Numbered from the stretch's first letter, positions 45,420 to 55,005 are shown. The stretch is DNA of 64,000 nucleotides from Sandaracinobacteroides hominis (GCF_016464365.1 NZ_JADCUC010000006.1:1-64000), one strand, 5' to 3'. A program made the numbers and translations. Notes: generated from the sequence alone by a model not told the origin.

Positions 45420-45995
45420 TCAGGTCTCCTTCTGTTGTGGTGTTTGTGCTGAAAGCGGGCGGTTCTGCTGCTGACCGAATGCGACTGGGCGCGAACGCTC
45501 GAACAGCGGGATGGCGCGTCCGATTACGGCAGTAGCATCCGTCGGCCCGAAATAGCGGCCGTCCAGACTGTTCGGGATGGCATGGTTCATAAGGAAGAGC
45601 TGGCCGGATTGAAGGGTATGGCACCCCTGCCATACGGGCAGCAGGCGCCCGGTCCGGTCGTGCGAAAGCGCACTGCCACGATAGTTGCCGTCGATGATGA
45701 TCCGCACACCGAAGCGGCAAACCTGCTGGCCCGGAACCGCCACCACATGTTTGAGAAGTGGCGTGCGGGGACCGACATATTGGCGTTCGGCCATAAAACG
45801 GGCGATGGGTTGGGAAGGCCTGATCAACACAAGGTCGCCAATTTTTGGCGCATCGGCCTTGCTGATCGAGTAAAAGCCGACCGGCACACTGGCCGATGCG
45901 TTCCACACCAGTTTCACCGGCACGGTAAACAGCGCGGTGGCAGCGATAGCAAGCGTTGCAAACCATGTCAGACGTGCATATCCGAGCCGGGTCAT
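45420..45995 (-). CDS. traF: TraF-like S26-family signal peptidase
   Basis: 191 residues. An N-terminal membrane helix is followed by SASVPVGFYSISKADAPKIG (catalytic Ser in the VPVGFY context) and TPLLKHVVAVPGQQV (catalytic Lys). TraF processes or cyclises the TrbC pilin in P-type systems. The start at 45995 overlaps the DUF2840 stop by ATGA. Confidence 0.9.
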   Translation of the reverse strand: MTRLGYARLTWFATLAIAATALFTVPVKLVWNASASVPVGFYSISKADAPKIGDLVLIRPSQPIARFMAERQYVGPRTPLLKHVVAVPGQQVCRFGVRIIIDGNYRGSALSHDRTGRLLPVWQGCHTLQSGQLFLMNHAIPNSLDGRYFGPTDATAVIGRAIPLFERSRPVAFGQQQNRPLSAQTPQQKET

Positions 45996-46483
45996 CGCTC
46001 GATTTCCCGCCGCTTGAGCCATGCCGCATGACGCGTCCTCGTGTAGGCGCGAGGCGCGATTTTCGCGGTCAGACAATGGTGCAAGTGGCGCCAGTGATCT
46101 GGTGACACCTCGCAAGGGTCAATGTCGGCAGCCTCGATAACATCAATGTGCTGGAGCACGCTCTGCACCTTGGGCCAGCCGTCCATGGACAGCAGCAACT
46201 CGCCGCCTGGCCTTACATTGGGGACAGTCTGAAGCGCTTCTCCAGCGCCAACTGCCCGCAGGATATCGATCCGGGACAAGATGGTGCCATAGTCGTTGGC
46301 CGCCCACTGGATGAAGGCGAACACACTGCCGGGACGGAAGGAGATGGTGCGCCGTCTGCGGTCCCGGATGTCGTCGCGAACCGGACGGCCGAAGCGGATC
46401 CAGTGCTGCAGCCGCTTCTCGATCCACACCAGATCGACCTGCGTCAGCGTTTCCGGGCGCGGATAGCCGGGGGCTTGGCTCAT
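45992..46483 (-). CDS. DUF2840 protein
   Basis: 163 residues. The start LTQVDLVWIEKRLQHWIRFG and SFRPGSVFAFIQWAANDYGT match DUF2840, a family known from these conjugative modules. Function unknown. It overlaps repA by ATGA, linking replication and transfer genes in one transcript. Confidence 0.87.
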   Translation of the reverse strand: MSQAPGYPRPETLTQVDLVWIEKRLQHWIRFGRPVRDDIRDRRRRTISFRPGSVFAFIQWAANDYGTILSRIDILRAVGAGEALQTVPNVRPGGELLLSMDGWPKVQSVLQHIDVIEAADIDPCEVSPDHWRHLHHCLTAKIAPRAYTRTRHAAWLKRREIER

Positions 46484-47544
46484 GGCCGCTTCCCCTTCCC
46501 GGCAACCAGATCGCCAGATCGAATATTCGGCGACTTATCCCCAGCGACTCTATCGCAATCTTCTATGTTAGATTCTGGGTTAGAGTCGTTAGGCGCCCGA
46601 ATTCTGCTGCCACGGGAATGGTTTGAGCCTGATTCCAGTTCCCGATAGCACGACAATCGGGTTCCTGATGGCACGATAGCGCGGGTTCCCGATAGCACGA
46701 TATTGTCCGGAAATTGTCCACAGGTGGCAGGCTGGAAGGCCAGTAGCACCCGGCCGCTGCGCTCAATCTCTGTGCTGAGCGTATAACCGGGCAATGGCTG
46801 GCGGCGGATGATGTCCCGCAATTCGAAGGCGAACCGCTTGAAGGGCGCAAGGCTGCCGGACTTCAGGTGCAGGTGCCGGAAATCAAACCGCCAGCCATTG
46901 CCCTGCCGTCCACCATGCTTTCGCACCAGGCGATAGAGCCAGCGGTCGAGACCGCCCGTCAGATCAAAATAGCCGCGATCGATGGTGAGGATGAGCGCAT
47001 CGTTCAGCACGCCGGCATAGAACCAGTCGGGCAGGATCAGCTCGATACCAGCCGGCCGACCGTCGCGCCTTGTGCGCTCCTGCCATTCATTGATCCAGGA
47101 AAAACGGTGGCGCCGACCTTCGGCAGGCTGGCGAATAGTCGTGGAAACGGTGGTCGATTGCAGTCGGTCGAGCGCTGCCTTCAGGCGCTGATAATCCCGT
47201 GCAGACGTGCCGCGGCCGGTGAAGGTCAGGATGTCATAGGGCGTCGTTGCCATCAGACGCGAGGTGGATTCACCGACATCGCGGGCCTCCACAATCTGGC
47301 TGGCGGCCCAGATCAATATGTCCGCATCCCAGATCGTCGCCATGCCATGGTCCGGCACCGCCTCAACCCGGATCGACACGCCGCCAGCCTGAAAGTTGAT
47401 CGGCACAACACGGTGCGATTTGCTCAGCGAAAAGAACGGATAGGCCATTAAATCCTGGGCATCGCGGGCCGCAAACTTGCCGGGCAGCGCGCGGAACAGC
47501 TCCAGTTGCCGACGTTCCGTTCGATGGTGTGCCTGGGTGGTCAT
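46480..47544 (-). CDS. repA: RepA-like replication initiator
   Basis: 354 residues. It starts MTTQAHHRTERRQLELFRAL. The RPA (replication initiator protein A) domain carries LMAYPFFSLSKSHRVVPINF, MATTPYDILTFTGRGTSARD and RLKAALDRLQSTTVSTTIRQ. In Tn4371-like elements such a RepA may allow replication of the excised circle. The start at 47544 follows family members. The 3' part of the gene contains three 16-bp direct repeats. Confidence 0.87.
   Translation of the reverse strand: MTTQAHHRTERRQLELFRALPGKFAARDAQDLMAYPFFSLSKSHRVVPINFQAGGVSIRVEAVPDHGMATIWDADILIWAASQIVEARDVGESTSRLMATTPYDILTFTGRGTSARDYQRLKAALDRLQSTTVSTTIRQPAEGRRHRFSWINEWQERTRRDGRPAGIELILPDWFYAGVLNDALILTIDRGYFDLTGGLDRWLYRLVRKHGGRQGNGWRFDFRHLHLKSGSLAPFKRFAFELRDIIRRQPLPGYTLSTEIERSGRVLLAFQPATCGQFPDNIVLSGTRAIVPSGTRLSCYRELESGSNHSRGSRIRAPNDSNPESNIEDCDRVAGDKSPNIRSGDLVAGKGKRP
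46638..46700. repeat. Three 16-bp direct repeats inside the repA 3' region
   Basis: GTTCCCGATAGCACGA (46638-46653), GTTCCTGATGGCACGA (46661-46676) and GTTCCCGATAGCACGA (46685-46700), spaced 23 and 24 bases start to start. The near two-turn period is iteron-like. They encode the repeated LSGT / PSGT peptides of RepA, so a purely protein-level repeat is the alternative. Confidence 0.55.
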
Positions 47545-47557
47545 CACAGGTTCCCGA

Positions 47558-47848
47558 TCAACGCGCCGGGAAAGGGCGATAGGGGGCCGCCATTGATGGC
47601 AGGCCGGCATGGCGGCGGGCGGGCAATACGGAGCCTCTTGGGTCTGACGTCGACGTAACAGCGCCACGGTTCACCCAGGTTTCGAGGTCGTCGAGCGCGT
47701 AGACCACCCGGCCGCCAAGCTTGTGATAGGCTGGCCCAGTTCCATAGGTCCTGTGCTTCTCCAGCGTCCTGGCGGACAGGCTCAGAAAATGCGCCGCCTC
47801 CTTGGTGCGGAGGTAGCGTGGCGGGAGGGGTGCGGAATCGGCGGGCAT
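47558..47848 (-). CDS. AlpA/MerR-like helix-turn-helix protein
   Basis: 96 residues. The excisionase-type winged HTH PPRYLRTKEAAHFLSLSART and GTGPAYHKLGGRVVYALDDLETWV are AlpA-family hallmarks. It lies just upstream of repA (13 bases after its stop to the repA start) and probably regulates excision or replication. Confidence 0.85.
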   Translation of the reverse strand: MPADSAPLPPRYLRTKEAAHFLSLSARTLEKHRTYGTGPAYHKLGGRVVYALDDLETWVNRGAVTSTSDPRGSVLPARRHAGLPSMAAPYRPFPAR

Positions 47849-47986
47849 TATCGGGTCTCCGGCTGCTTGTGAAAGCCGCCGATCATCTGCGGCGGGCAGC
47901 GACGACCATGGCGCATTGGAAACGGTGAGAGGGTGTGCGGAGGTTAGGGGTGCGGAATTCTCACACCGCGCGCAGCCTGCCAAAAA

Positions 47987-48755
47987 CTACGGCTGGATGC
48001 GATGACGAAGCAGTTTGCGATAACCACCCGAAATCATATCCCGGGCATCCCGCAGCAGAGCCATGACGGCGAAACGAGCGGAGGATTCCTGCCAGGCGTG
48101 ACGATCCTGCCGCGCCATGCGCAGCAGCTGGCGCGCTATGTCCTGCTGGCTGGCGCCTTCTGCCCGGCCATCCGATGCACGCAACATTTTTGCTGCACGC
48201 GTTCGCTGCTGCCCTGTCATCCGGGTGTCGGGTGGAATGGCCCGATTGTGCAACAGGGCAAGAAGGCGTTGAAGCGCCGCCAAGCGGCCAAAGCCATCGA
48301 TCGACAGCGGGACGATGGCAACCAGTTTGCTATCCGTCTGGCCATCCACTTTCAGCACGTTCAATGCGTCGTCCGCGCCAATCGGAAGCCGATAATTGAG
48401 CCCGAGTTCATCCACTTGGGCCTTGGGGGACGCAATAGCTGGTTGACCTGCCTCCTCGCCAAAGAGCGGGGACGCCGGCTGAAGAATGACACTGCCGGTA
48501 TCAAGCTGTGGCGACCAGAAAACCGCAACGTCAGGGGGATGGAGCGCCGGATCGACCGGGAAATCGCAACCCCCAGTGCAGGCAGAGTTCCTCTGCTAGC
48601 GGTGCGGCGTTTCCCGAACTGGCGAATGCCTCATAGTCACGGATGTAGTCCGGGTTTCGTCGCAGGAATTCCCACGCAATGTCCGATGGGGATAACCGTT
48701 CGATACGGCGATATGCGTCAGCCGAGCGCCAGCGCGAACCCTCTCCAGTCATCGA
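47987..48755 (-). pseudogene. DUF6499-DUF2285 regulator, split by a frameshift
   Basis: The N-terminal part (from ATG 48755, with GGGAGGA five bases upstream) encodes SRWRSADAYRRIERLSPSDIAWEFLRRNPDY, the transcriptional-regulator-like DUF6499 domain, ending LCLHWGLRFPG before leaving frame. In the shifted frame the protein continues VDPALHPPDVAVFWSPQLD through the DUF2285 (RovC-like DNA-binding) domain to the stop at 47987. One extra G in the CCGGG run near 48556-48560 explains it. Together the pieces give about 255 residues, the usual size. Confidence 0.75.
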
Positions 48756-48870
48756 ATCCTCCCGGTCCGTTAACCATGCAAAGTCTTCAGGATGTGAGGG
48801 ATTTTCGAAGGGGTCGGAAGCTACAAAAGCTGCGGGACGTGATGCCCGGAGCGCATCACTGGGTTGTTTT

Positions 48871-49134
48871 TCAGCTACCGGATACCAGTCCGCGATAGCC
48901 TTTTTCACTTATCCATCGGGCGCGGGCCAGGTGCGCCTCGTAGACATGTTTGCTTCGTTCCGGATCAATGGAGGGATCAACTTCGAATATTTCCCACACG
49001 CCCTGCTGCCAATCACCACCGGACTGGGCAAAATCCAGTAGCCGCAGATAGAGCGCCAAATGCGCGTGGTCATATGCTGTCAATGCCTCCGCGGCGGGTG
49101 GCTCATCGAGGGTGACAGGGCTGGATTCGACCAT
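48871..49134 (-). CDS. Small DUF2285-like DNA-binding protein
   Basis: 87 residues. The core AYDHAHLALYLRLLDFAQSGGDW and SKHVYEAHLARARWISEKGYR resembles the small DUF2285/RovC-like proteins that lead these conjugation operons. The start at 49134 is chosen over 49191 because AAGGA lies 8 bases before it. It is divergent from the Xre repressor, so both probably control the transfer operon promoter between them. Confidence 0.7.
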   Translation of the reverse strand: MVESSPVTLDEPPAAEALTAYDHAHLALYLRLLDFAQSGGDWQQGVWEIFEVDPSIDPERSKHVYEAHLARARWISEKGYRGLVSGS

Positions 49135-49290
49135 GGCGACATCCTTTTTCCAACCTGACGGCTTTGTTGACTGTTTTGAGGCACTTTCCAAGCCAGAACC
49201 TGACCTTGGGGTATCAATTCAGAAACAGCCAAAGCCGATACACATTATAGTTGATAAACTCATAGTGTGTAAGCCGCGATCTGATGGCGC

Positions 49291-49503
49291 ATGGATATGC
49301 GCAAACTAGTCGGCCATAACTTCGCCCGCATCAGGCACGAAAAAGGCCTGACACAGGAAGATGTTGAGGCTCGCTCTGGCTTCAGCCAGCAATATATCAG
49401 CAGCCTTGAACGCGGTCGGCGGAATCCAACTATCATAACCTTATACGAGTTGGCATGCGCTCTGGATGTCGCGCTTCTGGCACTTTTAGAACCGGGTGCC
49501 TGA
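49291..49503 (+). CDS. Xre-family repressor
   Basis: 70 residues consisting only of a lambda-repressor-type HTH: LVGHNFARIRHEKGLTQEDV and SGFSQQYISSLERGRRNPTI. It is divergent from the conjugation operon, as the TraR-like regulator is in Tn4371-type elements, and likely represses transfer. Start at 49291 or the ATG two codons later. Confidence 0.88.
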   Translation: MDMRKLVGHNFARIRHEKGLTQEDVEARSGFSQQYISSLERGRRNPTIITLYELACALDVALLALLEPGA

Positions 49504-49806
49504 GAGGCTGGAAGAATGCAAAAAGCAATTGCCAAAATGGCCGCGCAAAACATCAACGTTTTACATCCAAACTGAGCGCGTCTGGTTCCGCCGACTTTTC
49601 GGACATTGGGAAGTCTGCAAGTGCCGTCGAAAGCGGTCATTCGTAAAGGTGGTCTTGAACGACGGAAAAGGGGCTGATAGCGTTATGGCCGCTGACGGCT
49701 TGTAAGGGCCAAGAGCTGCCAGTCCCGCGGGCGATGACCCGCAGGTTGGTTGCGCCCTCAAGTGCCCGCCGTCTGCTTCAATCGGTGGCAGCGGCCGTCT
49801 GGCGGA

Positions 49807-50382
49807 TCAAATCTCCGTCGCCTTAGCGAGCAGGAGGGCATCTTCCAGTTCAACGCCGAGATATCGAACCGTCATCTCGATCTTGGTATGGCCAAGCAGA
49901 ATCTGGACTGCGCGGAAGTTACCGGTGCGCTTTTAGATGATCCATGGCTTGGTCCGCCTGAGCGAGTGGGTGGCCTAGTCTTTTTGCTGAAGCCCGATCG
50001 CGGCGACCCACTCGTCGACCAGTCGTGCATACTGCCGCGTGCTGAGGTGATCGGTGGCGTCCACTCGGCTCGGGAACACGAAATCTGCCAGCGTGTCGCC
50101 CTGGCGCTCCCTCCATTGGGTCAGGCTGTTGCGGGCGGGTTCCGTCTGCTCTAACTGCACCGGCCTGCCGCTCTTCTCCTGCACCACCATCTCGTGGCAC
50201 TTCACCTTGCCGCCCCTGACAACGTCGCCGAAGCGAATGGTGACAACGTCGCAGCCGCGCAGCTTGCTGTCGATGGCCAGATCGAACAGCGCCAGATCGC
50301 GCATCCGCGGATCACGCTCCAAATGAAAGCGCCTTTTCCACATCTGCTTAGGTGTCATCGGTCGCTTGGCGCCGGTGACCAC
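49807..50382 (-). pseudogene. Decayed tyrosine site-specific recombinase
   Basis: In one frame the sequence encodes MRDLALFDLAIDSKLRGCDV (catalytic Arg region), ARLVDEWVAAIG, THSLRRTK (HxxR-type box), then VQILLGHTKIEMTVRYLGVE with the catalytic tyrosine, ending at TGA 49807-49809. Two in-frame stops interrupt it: TAG at 49975-49977 and TAA at 49933-49935. It is a small integron/IntI-like or phage-type recombinase inactivated by nonsense mutations. The flanks 49504-49806 and 50383-50650 hold no supported gene. Confidence 0.8.
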
Positions 50383-50650
50383 CCACTATCCCCTACTGGC
50401 GCATTCGGCGGCGGCGGCAAAGAATTTGTGGGAAAACCTATATATTCCGAAATGCCCTATATCCGCGGCTGCGTGCGTCCCCCTTACATTGATGTCTGAT
50501 CGATTGAGCGGTGTCGCTGACCCCGAAATTGAAGGTAGTTGTCTTGCCTTGAGGAAAGGTACCATTCGGACAAAGTGCGCCTGGGAATGCGAACAGCTCA
50601 ATATCCAATCGTGTCTTCAAATCGAACTTTGCTCAAACATCGACTGACGG

Positions 50651-53017
50651 TCAGCGCAGATCGACGCTCCTCAGCCGAAGCGCGTTGCCGACGACGCTGA
50701 CCGATGAGAGTGCCATGGCGGCGGCCGCGATGATCGGCGACAGCAGCAGGCCGAAGGTCGGGAAGAGGACGCCGGCGGCGAGGGGCACACCTGCTGCGTT
50801 GTAGATGAAGGCGAAAACCAGATTTTGCCGGATGTTGCGCATGGTCGCACGGCTGAGACGGCGCGCCCGGACGATACCCATCAGGTCACCGCCCATGAGG
50901 GTGACGCCTGCACTTTCGATGGCCACGTCGGTGCCTCCGCCCATCGCGATGCCGACATCTGCTGCGGCAAGCGCCGGTGCATCGTTGACGCCGTCACCGG
51001 CCATGGCGACGACACGGCCCTCGCGCCGCATGCGTTCGACCGTTGCCTGCTTGTCGGCCGGCATGACGTCGGCTTCGAAGTCGGTGATGCCGAGGCGGCG
51101 TGCGATGGCGTATGCTGTCGTGCGGTTGTCCCCAGTCAGCATGACCACCCGGATGCCGAGCTGGCGAAAGGCTGCAAGCGCCTCGGGCGTCGACGCCTTC
51201 ACCTGGTCGGCAATGGCGATGCTTCCGGCCGGGCGGCCGTCGATGGCGACCAGAACGGCCGTTGCGCCTTCGCGCCGCGCGGCGTCTGCGGCCTCGGTAA
51301 GACCGGCCGTGTCGACACCCAGCTCGGCGAGGTATGCGGGCTTGCCGATCGCGATTCGCCGCCCCGAAACCGTGCCGATCACCCCTTTGCCGGATGGGGC
51401 GTCGAAGTCGCTGACCGGCAGAAGCGCAAGTCCCCGCGCGGCGGCCTCGGCGACAATGGCGGCAGCGAGCGGATGCTGGCTCTGGCGTTCGAGCGCGGCA
51501 GCAAGCGAGAGCAGCTCCGCCCCGTCGACTCCATCCGCCGCATTGATGCCGGCGACGCGCGGCTTGCCTTCGGTGAGCGTGCCTGTCTTGTCGACGAGCA
51601 GGGTATCGACCTTCTCCAGCCGTTCCAGCGCCTCCGCATTCTTGATGAGGACGCCGGCCTGCGCACCGCGGCCGACGCCGACCATGATGGACATGGGCGT
51701 GGCCAGCCCCAGCGCGCAGGGGCAAGCGATGATGAGCACCGAGACGGCGACGACAAAGGCGTAGGAGAGGCGCGGCTCGGGCCCGACAAGTGCCCATACT
51801 GCAAAGGCGATGAGCGCGATCAGGATCACGGCGGGGACGAACCAGCCCGATACGCGATCGGCGAGGCGCTGGATCGGGGCCCGGCTGCGCTGCGCGGAGG
51901 CGACCATGGCCACGATCTGCGAGAGGAGCGTATCGCGGCCGACTCGCTCGGCGGTCATGGTGAACGCACCGGTCTGGTTCATCGTTCCGGCAATCAGCCG
52001 GTCGCCCTCCACCTTCGAGACAGGCAGGGACTCGCCGGTCACCATGGATTCGTCGAGGGTCGAACGGCCTTCCAGCAGGCTGCCGTCCACCGGGACGGCC
52101 TCCCCGGGTCGCACCCGCAGCCGATCGCCGACTTGCACATCGTCGAGCGGGATTTCGGCATCGCTGCCGTCGGCGGCGACGCGCCTTGCAATCTTGGGTG
52201 CGAGATCGAGCAGCGCCCGGATCGCGCCGCCCGTTGCCTCGCGCGCGCGCAGCTCCAGCATCTGGCCGAGCAGTACCAGAACGACGATGACCGCCGCGGG
52301 CTCGAAATAGGCTGGGACCGAGCCGTCCATGTTGCGGAATGATGGTGGGAAAAGCTGGGGCGCGATCGTGGCAACAAGGCTGTAGAGGAGTGCTGCCCCA
52401 GTGCCGAGTGCGATCAGCGTGAACATGTTCAGGTTGCGGCTTTTGATCGAGGCCCAGCCGCGCTCGAAGAAGGGCCATCCTGCCCACAGGACCACTGGCG
52501 TCGCGAACAGCAGCTGCAGCCAATTCGATAGCTGTGGCGCGATGTATCGGTGGAGGCCGAGGAGATGCCCGCCCATCTCGAGGATGAGGACAGGAATGGT
52601 GAGCGCGAGCCCGATCTTGAAGCGACGGGTGAAGTCGACGAGTTCGGGGTTCGGCCCAGTGTCTGCACCTGGCATCTCGGGCTCCAGCGCCATGCCGCAG
52701 ATCGGGCATGATCCTGGTCCCTCCTGCCGGATCTCGGGATGCATGGGACAGGTGTAGATCGTGCCGGCGGGCGCGACCGGCGGCGGGGGTGCATCTCCCA
52801 GATACTGTGCCGGATTGGCGATGAACTTGGTGCGGCACCCGGCTGAGCAGAAATAGTAGGGTCGCCCTGCATGCTCAGCGCGATGCGGAGACGCGTGCGG
52901 ATCGACCATCATGCCGCAGACCGGATCGCGAGCCGTCTTTGTGTCCGTGTCGGCCCCGCCCGCTCCACAGCAGTTATGGGCGTGGCCGGATGCGCCATGT
53001 TGGTGCAGGTCTGCCAT
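50651..53017 (-). CDS. copA: Copper-translocating P-type ATPase
   Basis: 788 residues. The N terminus is His/Cys-rich (HGHAHNCC-like); a YHS metal-binding domain follows ([10 protein letters not shown]...YYFCSAGC, about 31-61), then a heavy-metal-binding domain ([20 protein letters not shown], about 88-108). The P1B ATPase core has [10 protein letters not shown] in the membrane, [12 protein letters not shown] and [12 protein letters not shown]. It exports Cu(I) across the inner membrane. The start at 53017 has GGAG six bases upstream. This domain layout is that of the CopA/SilP group. Confidence 0.93.
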   Translation of the reverse strand: MADLHQHGASGHAHNCCGAGGADTDTKTARDPVCGMMVDPHASPHRAEHAGRPYYFCSAGCRTKFIANPAQYLGDAPPPPVAPAGTIYTCPMHPEIRQEGPGSCPICGMALEPEMPGADTGPNPELVDFTRRFKIGLALTIPVLILEMGGHLLGLHRYIAPQLSNWLQLLFATPVVLWAGWPFFERGWASIKSRNLNMFTLIALGTGAALLYSLVATIAPQLFPPSFRNMDGSVPAYFEPAAVIVVLVLLGQMLELRAREATGGAIRALLDLAPKIARRVAADGSDAEIPLDDVQVGDRLRVRPGEAVPVDGSLLEGRSTLDESMVTGESLPVSKVEGDRLIAGTMNQTGAFTMTAERVGRDTLLSQIVAMVASAQRSRAPIQRLADRVSGWFVPAVILIALIAFAVWALVGPEPRLSYAFVVAVSVLIIACPCALGLATPMSIMVGVGRGAQAGVLIKNAEALERLEKVDTLLVDKTGTLTEGKPRVAGINAADGVDGAELLSLAAALERQSQHPLAAAIVAEAAARGLALLPVSDFDAPSGKGVIGTVSGRRIAIGKPAYLAELGVDTAGLTEAADAARREGATAVLVAIDGRPAGSIAIADQVKASTPEALAAFRQLGIRVVMLTGDNRTTAYAIARRLGITDFEADVMPADKQATVERMRREGRVVAMAGDGVNDAPALAAADVGIAMGGGTDVAIESAGVTLMGGDLMGIVRARRLSRATMRNIRQNLVFAFIYNAAGVPLAAGVLFPTFGLLLSPIIAAAAMALSSVSVVGNALRLRSVDLR

Positions 53018-53080
53018 CGTCATCTCCAAACTCGAGTCCGGCGCGAACCTGCACCTTGACACAATGTCGGGGTCAACTCG

Positions 53081-53350
53081 TCAGCCGAGCCCCAGGCGTC
53101 CTGCCGCATTCCAGAACAGCGCAAGCACGGCACCCCCAACGGCGCCACCGAGCGCGGCGCACAGGATCCCCATCCCGAAAGCGCCCGGCGTCCCGACGGC
53201 GGACGGGGTGAACAGCGCCAGGAACGCATGCGTGAACTCGATCCCTGCGATGGCAGCACCCCAGCAAAGGGCGAAGAGCGTTGCGAGGAACAGGCCGCCT
53301 GTAATCGCGGCTCGGGTGATCCCGATCGCAGTTGTTTGACCAGTCGTCAT
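53081..53350 (-). CDS. Small membrane protein of the copper cluster
   Basis: 89 residues with two hydrophobic segments (AITGGLFLATLFALCWGAAIA and GMGILCAALGGAVGGAVLALF, the latter Gly/Ala-rich). The start at 53350 has AAAGGAGG. No family is recognised; its position beside the P-type ATPase suggests an accessory role. Confidence 0.65.
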   Translation of the reverse strand: MTTGQTTAIGITRAAITGGLFLATLFALCWGAAIAGIEFTHAFLALFTPSAVGTPGAFGMGILCAALGGAVGGAVLALFWNAAGRLGLG

Positions 53351-53395
53351 GTAGGCCTCCTTTGAACGACAGCGGGCGCCCAAAGGCGCCCCATT

Positions 53396-53755
53396 TCACT
53401 TGCGACGCAATTCCACGATGTCATGCACCTGAGGGGCGCCGCTCACGATCGACGCGCGGGCGAAATGTTCGTCGACAATGCTGTCGATCCGCACATGTCC
53501 GATGTCGCGGCGGGTGAAGGTGGGGACCGATTTGGGGGCGGGGTTGGTCGGAACCACTCGGGCGACGTCGAGCACCTGGCCCGGCGTCGCGCCGTCGGCA
53601 CGTCCGATGCACAGCGTGATGACCCCATCGGTGATGTCCACAATGTGACCACGCATCAAGAGGCTGTGCTGGATCCCCTGCGCCGCGGCCGGTGCGAAAG
53701 CAGCCGGGACCGCGAATGCGAGAAAGGCGGCGAGAAGAATGTGTGACGATCGCAT
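53396..53755 (-). CDS. Secreted protein of the copper cluster, unknown function
   Basis: 119 residues. A signal peptide ends near PAAAQG (about residue 26). The mature part (MRGHIVDITDGVITLCIGRA, ATPGQVLDVARVVP, IGHVRIDSIVDEHFARASIV) looks like a small periplasmic beta-barrel-like domain. GAAAGGA precedes the start. Family not recognised. Confidence 0.65.
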   Translation of the reverse strand: MRSSHILLAAFLAFAVPAAFAPAAAQGIQHSLLMRGHIVDITDGVITLCIGRADGATPGQVLDVARVVPTNPAPKSVPTFTRRDIGHVRIDSIVDEHFARASIVSGAPQVHDIVELRRK

Positions 53756-53782
53756 GTGATGGTCCTTTCAAGAAAAGAAGTC

Positions 53783-53811
53783 GCTTCCGGCGGAGTGGCT
53801 CCGCCGGAAGC
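53783..53811 (-). terminator. Intrinsic terminator after the merR-csp gene
   Basis: A 12-bp perfect stem CTTCCGGCGGAG (53784-53795) / CTCCGCCGGAAG (53799-53810) with a TGG loop, extended by one more pair. On the minus strand it is followed by a pyrimidine-rich CTTCTTTTCTT tract. It begins 10 bases after the gene's stop. Confidence 0.8.
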
Positions 53812-53820
53812 TTGGAAGGT

Positions 53821-54630
53821 TCAGGCGTGGTGATGGGCGAGCGCCCCCATCTCGCGGCAGCTCGCTTCGCAGGCACGGCAAACTTCGGCGCAACGGCGGC
53901 ACTGGGGATCGTCCATCGCTTCACAGCTTTCAGCGCAGCGGCGGCAAGCTTCGGCGCACGTTGCGCACATCTGGGCATGGATCGGCGAGTTGCGTGTCAT
54001 CAGATCGACACAGGCCGAGCAGGTGGTGATACAATCAAGCAGCGCGTTGATGTGGCCGGCTTCGGCATGTTTCCCACCAAGGCTCAGGCAATGGGCCAGC
54101 GTTTCGAGGCAGACGCGGTGGCAATCGTGACAGAGGTCGATGCAATGCTTCATGTCCATGGGATTGGCTCCTTGTTGTGGCCGCGAAGGAGTGACGTGGC
54201 CGGCGGCCGGGTTCGGACGCACGCCATTCAGGTGAACGAGGATCGGACAGGCTTCTGCCGGAGCGTCGATCGGGCAATCGTCTGCCAGGGCGGCCAACGC
54301 ACGTTCGATGCGCCGGAGGTCCGCGAGCTGGCGCCCGACTTTGTCGATGCGGCTCCGGGTGAGTTCGAGGATGTCGCCGGCACGGGCTTCGCTGTTCGAG
54401 CCGAGCGCCAGCAGGGTTGCGATTTCAGCCAGGCTAAAGCCCAGCTCCTTGCCGCGTCGGATGAACCGCAATCTGTCCCGCTCCGCGCTGCCGTAGCTGC
54501 GATAGCCGGACGGGCGGCGGCCTGGGTCTGGCAGCAGTCCCAGCCGTTCATAGTGGCGGATCGTGTCGATGCCGACGCCAGCGGACCGGGCAAGGTCGCC
54601 GATGCGCATCTGATGGTCGATCTTGCCCAA
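53821..54630 (-). CDS. MerR-family regulator read through into a Cys-rich copper-binding four-helix protein
   Basis: 269 residues without a stop between two normally separate proteins. Residues 1-135 form a MerR regulator: RIGDLARSAGVGIDTIRHYE, then GYRSYGSAERDRLRFIRRGK, a dimer helix and metal-site cysteines C119 and C128 (DDCPIDAPAEACP). Residues 158-269 form a DUF326/Csp-like four-helix copper-storage protein with about 18 cysteines, many as CxxC or CxxxC (MDMKHCIDLCHDCHRVCLET). The TTG at 54630 has GGAGGTGA; an internal ATG at 54159 has GGAG, so the C-terminal part could also be made alone. Confidence 0.8.
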   Translation of the reverse strand: MGKIDHQMRIGDLARSAGVGIDTIRHYERLGLLPDPGRRPSGYRSYGSAERDRLRFIRRGKELGFSLAEIATLLALGSNSEARAGDILELTRSRIDKVGRQLADLRRIERALAALADDCPIDAPAEACPILVHLNGVRPNPAAGHVTPSRPQQGANPMDMKHCIDLCHDCHRVCLETLAHCLSLGGKHAEAGHINALLDCITTCSACVDLMTRNSPIHAQMCATCAEACRRCAESCEAMDDPQCRRCAEVCRACEASCREMGALAHHHA

Positions 54631-54649
54631 GAATCACCTCCGGGCGTTC

Positions 54650-54680
54650 CTATGCGCCCCGGACCATGGTCCGGGGTCAA
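54650..54680 (-). promoter_or_regulatory. MerR-type promoter/operator of the merR-csp gene
   Basis: The 20-bp perfect palindrome CCCCGGACCATGGTCCGGGG (54657-54676) lies between minus-strand TTGACC (-35, 54680-54675) and GCATAG (-10, 54655-54650), a 19-bp spacer. The long spacer with a centred palindrome is the hallmark of MerR-controlled, metal-induced promoters. Confidence 0.75.
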
Positions 54681-54970
54681 GCCTCCAATCGGTCGCCTGC
54701 TATGAATACGCGCGATATAGCGACACCCCGCAGCAGGCAAAGGAGCAGCACGCCTGGCGGCTTTGTAGGCCGCGCGTGAAAGCCTAGTCCGCCCTGCCAG
54801 CGGTCGGACTATCGCCGAGCATGGCCTTCAGCGATTGGCTCGCGTTGCGACGCCTTGATTTATTGGCCGGCAAGCAGCTGGTGCACTAAAGGTCGGCCTC
54901 TTCGTGTTCGGGATCGCACCCGCAACCAGTGATGGGCGACTGCGGACGCGCCACCATGAGCTTTCATATG

Positions 54971-55000
54971 GTGTCGGCGAAGCTATGGCTCCGCCGACAC
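54971..55000 (-). terminator. Hairpin after the 55-aa gene
   Basis: GTGTCGGCG (54971-54979) pairs with CGCCGACAC (54992-55000), with a further AGC/GCT inner stem. It follows the 55-aa gene stop by 5 bases on the minus strand; no U-tract. Confidence 0.5.
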
Positions 55001-55005
55001 TTTGA

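Noticed and set aside
46638-46700. CRISPR array
   Set aside because: Only three short repeats with 7-8-base spacers lying within a coding gene, and no cas genes in the window.
50994-52838. 614-codon minus ORF inside the copper ATPase
   Set aside because: Frame-shifted Arg-rich shadow of the P-type ATPase, which has all catalytic motifs in the other frame.
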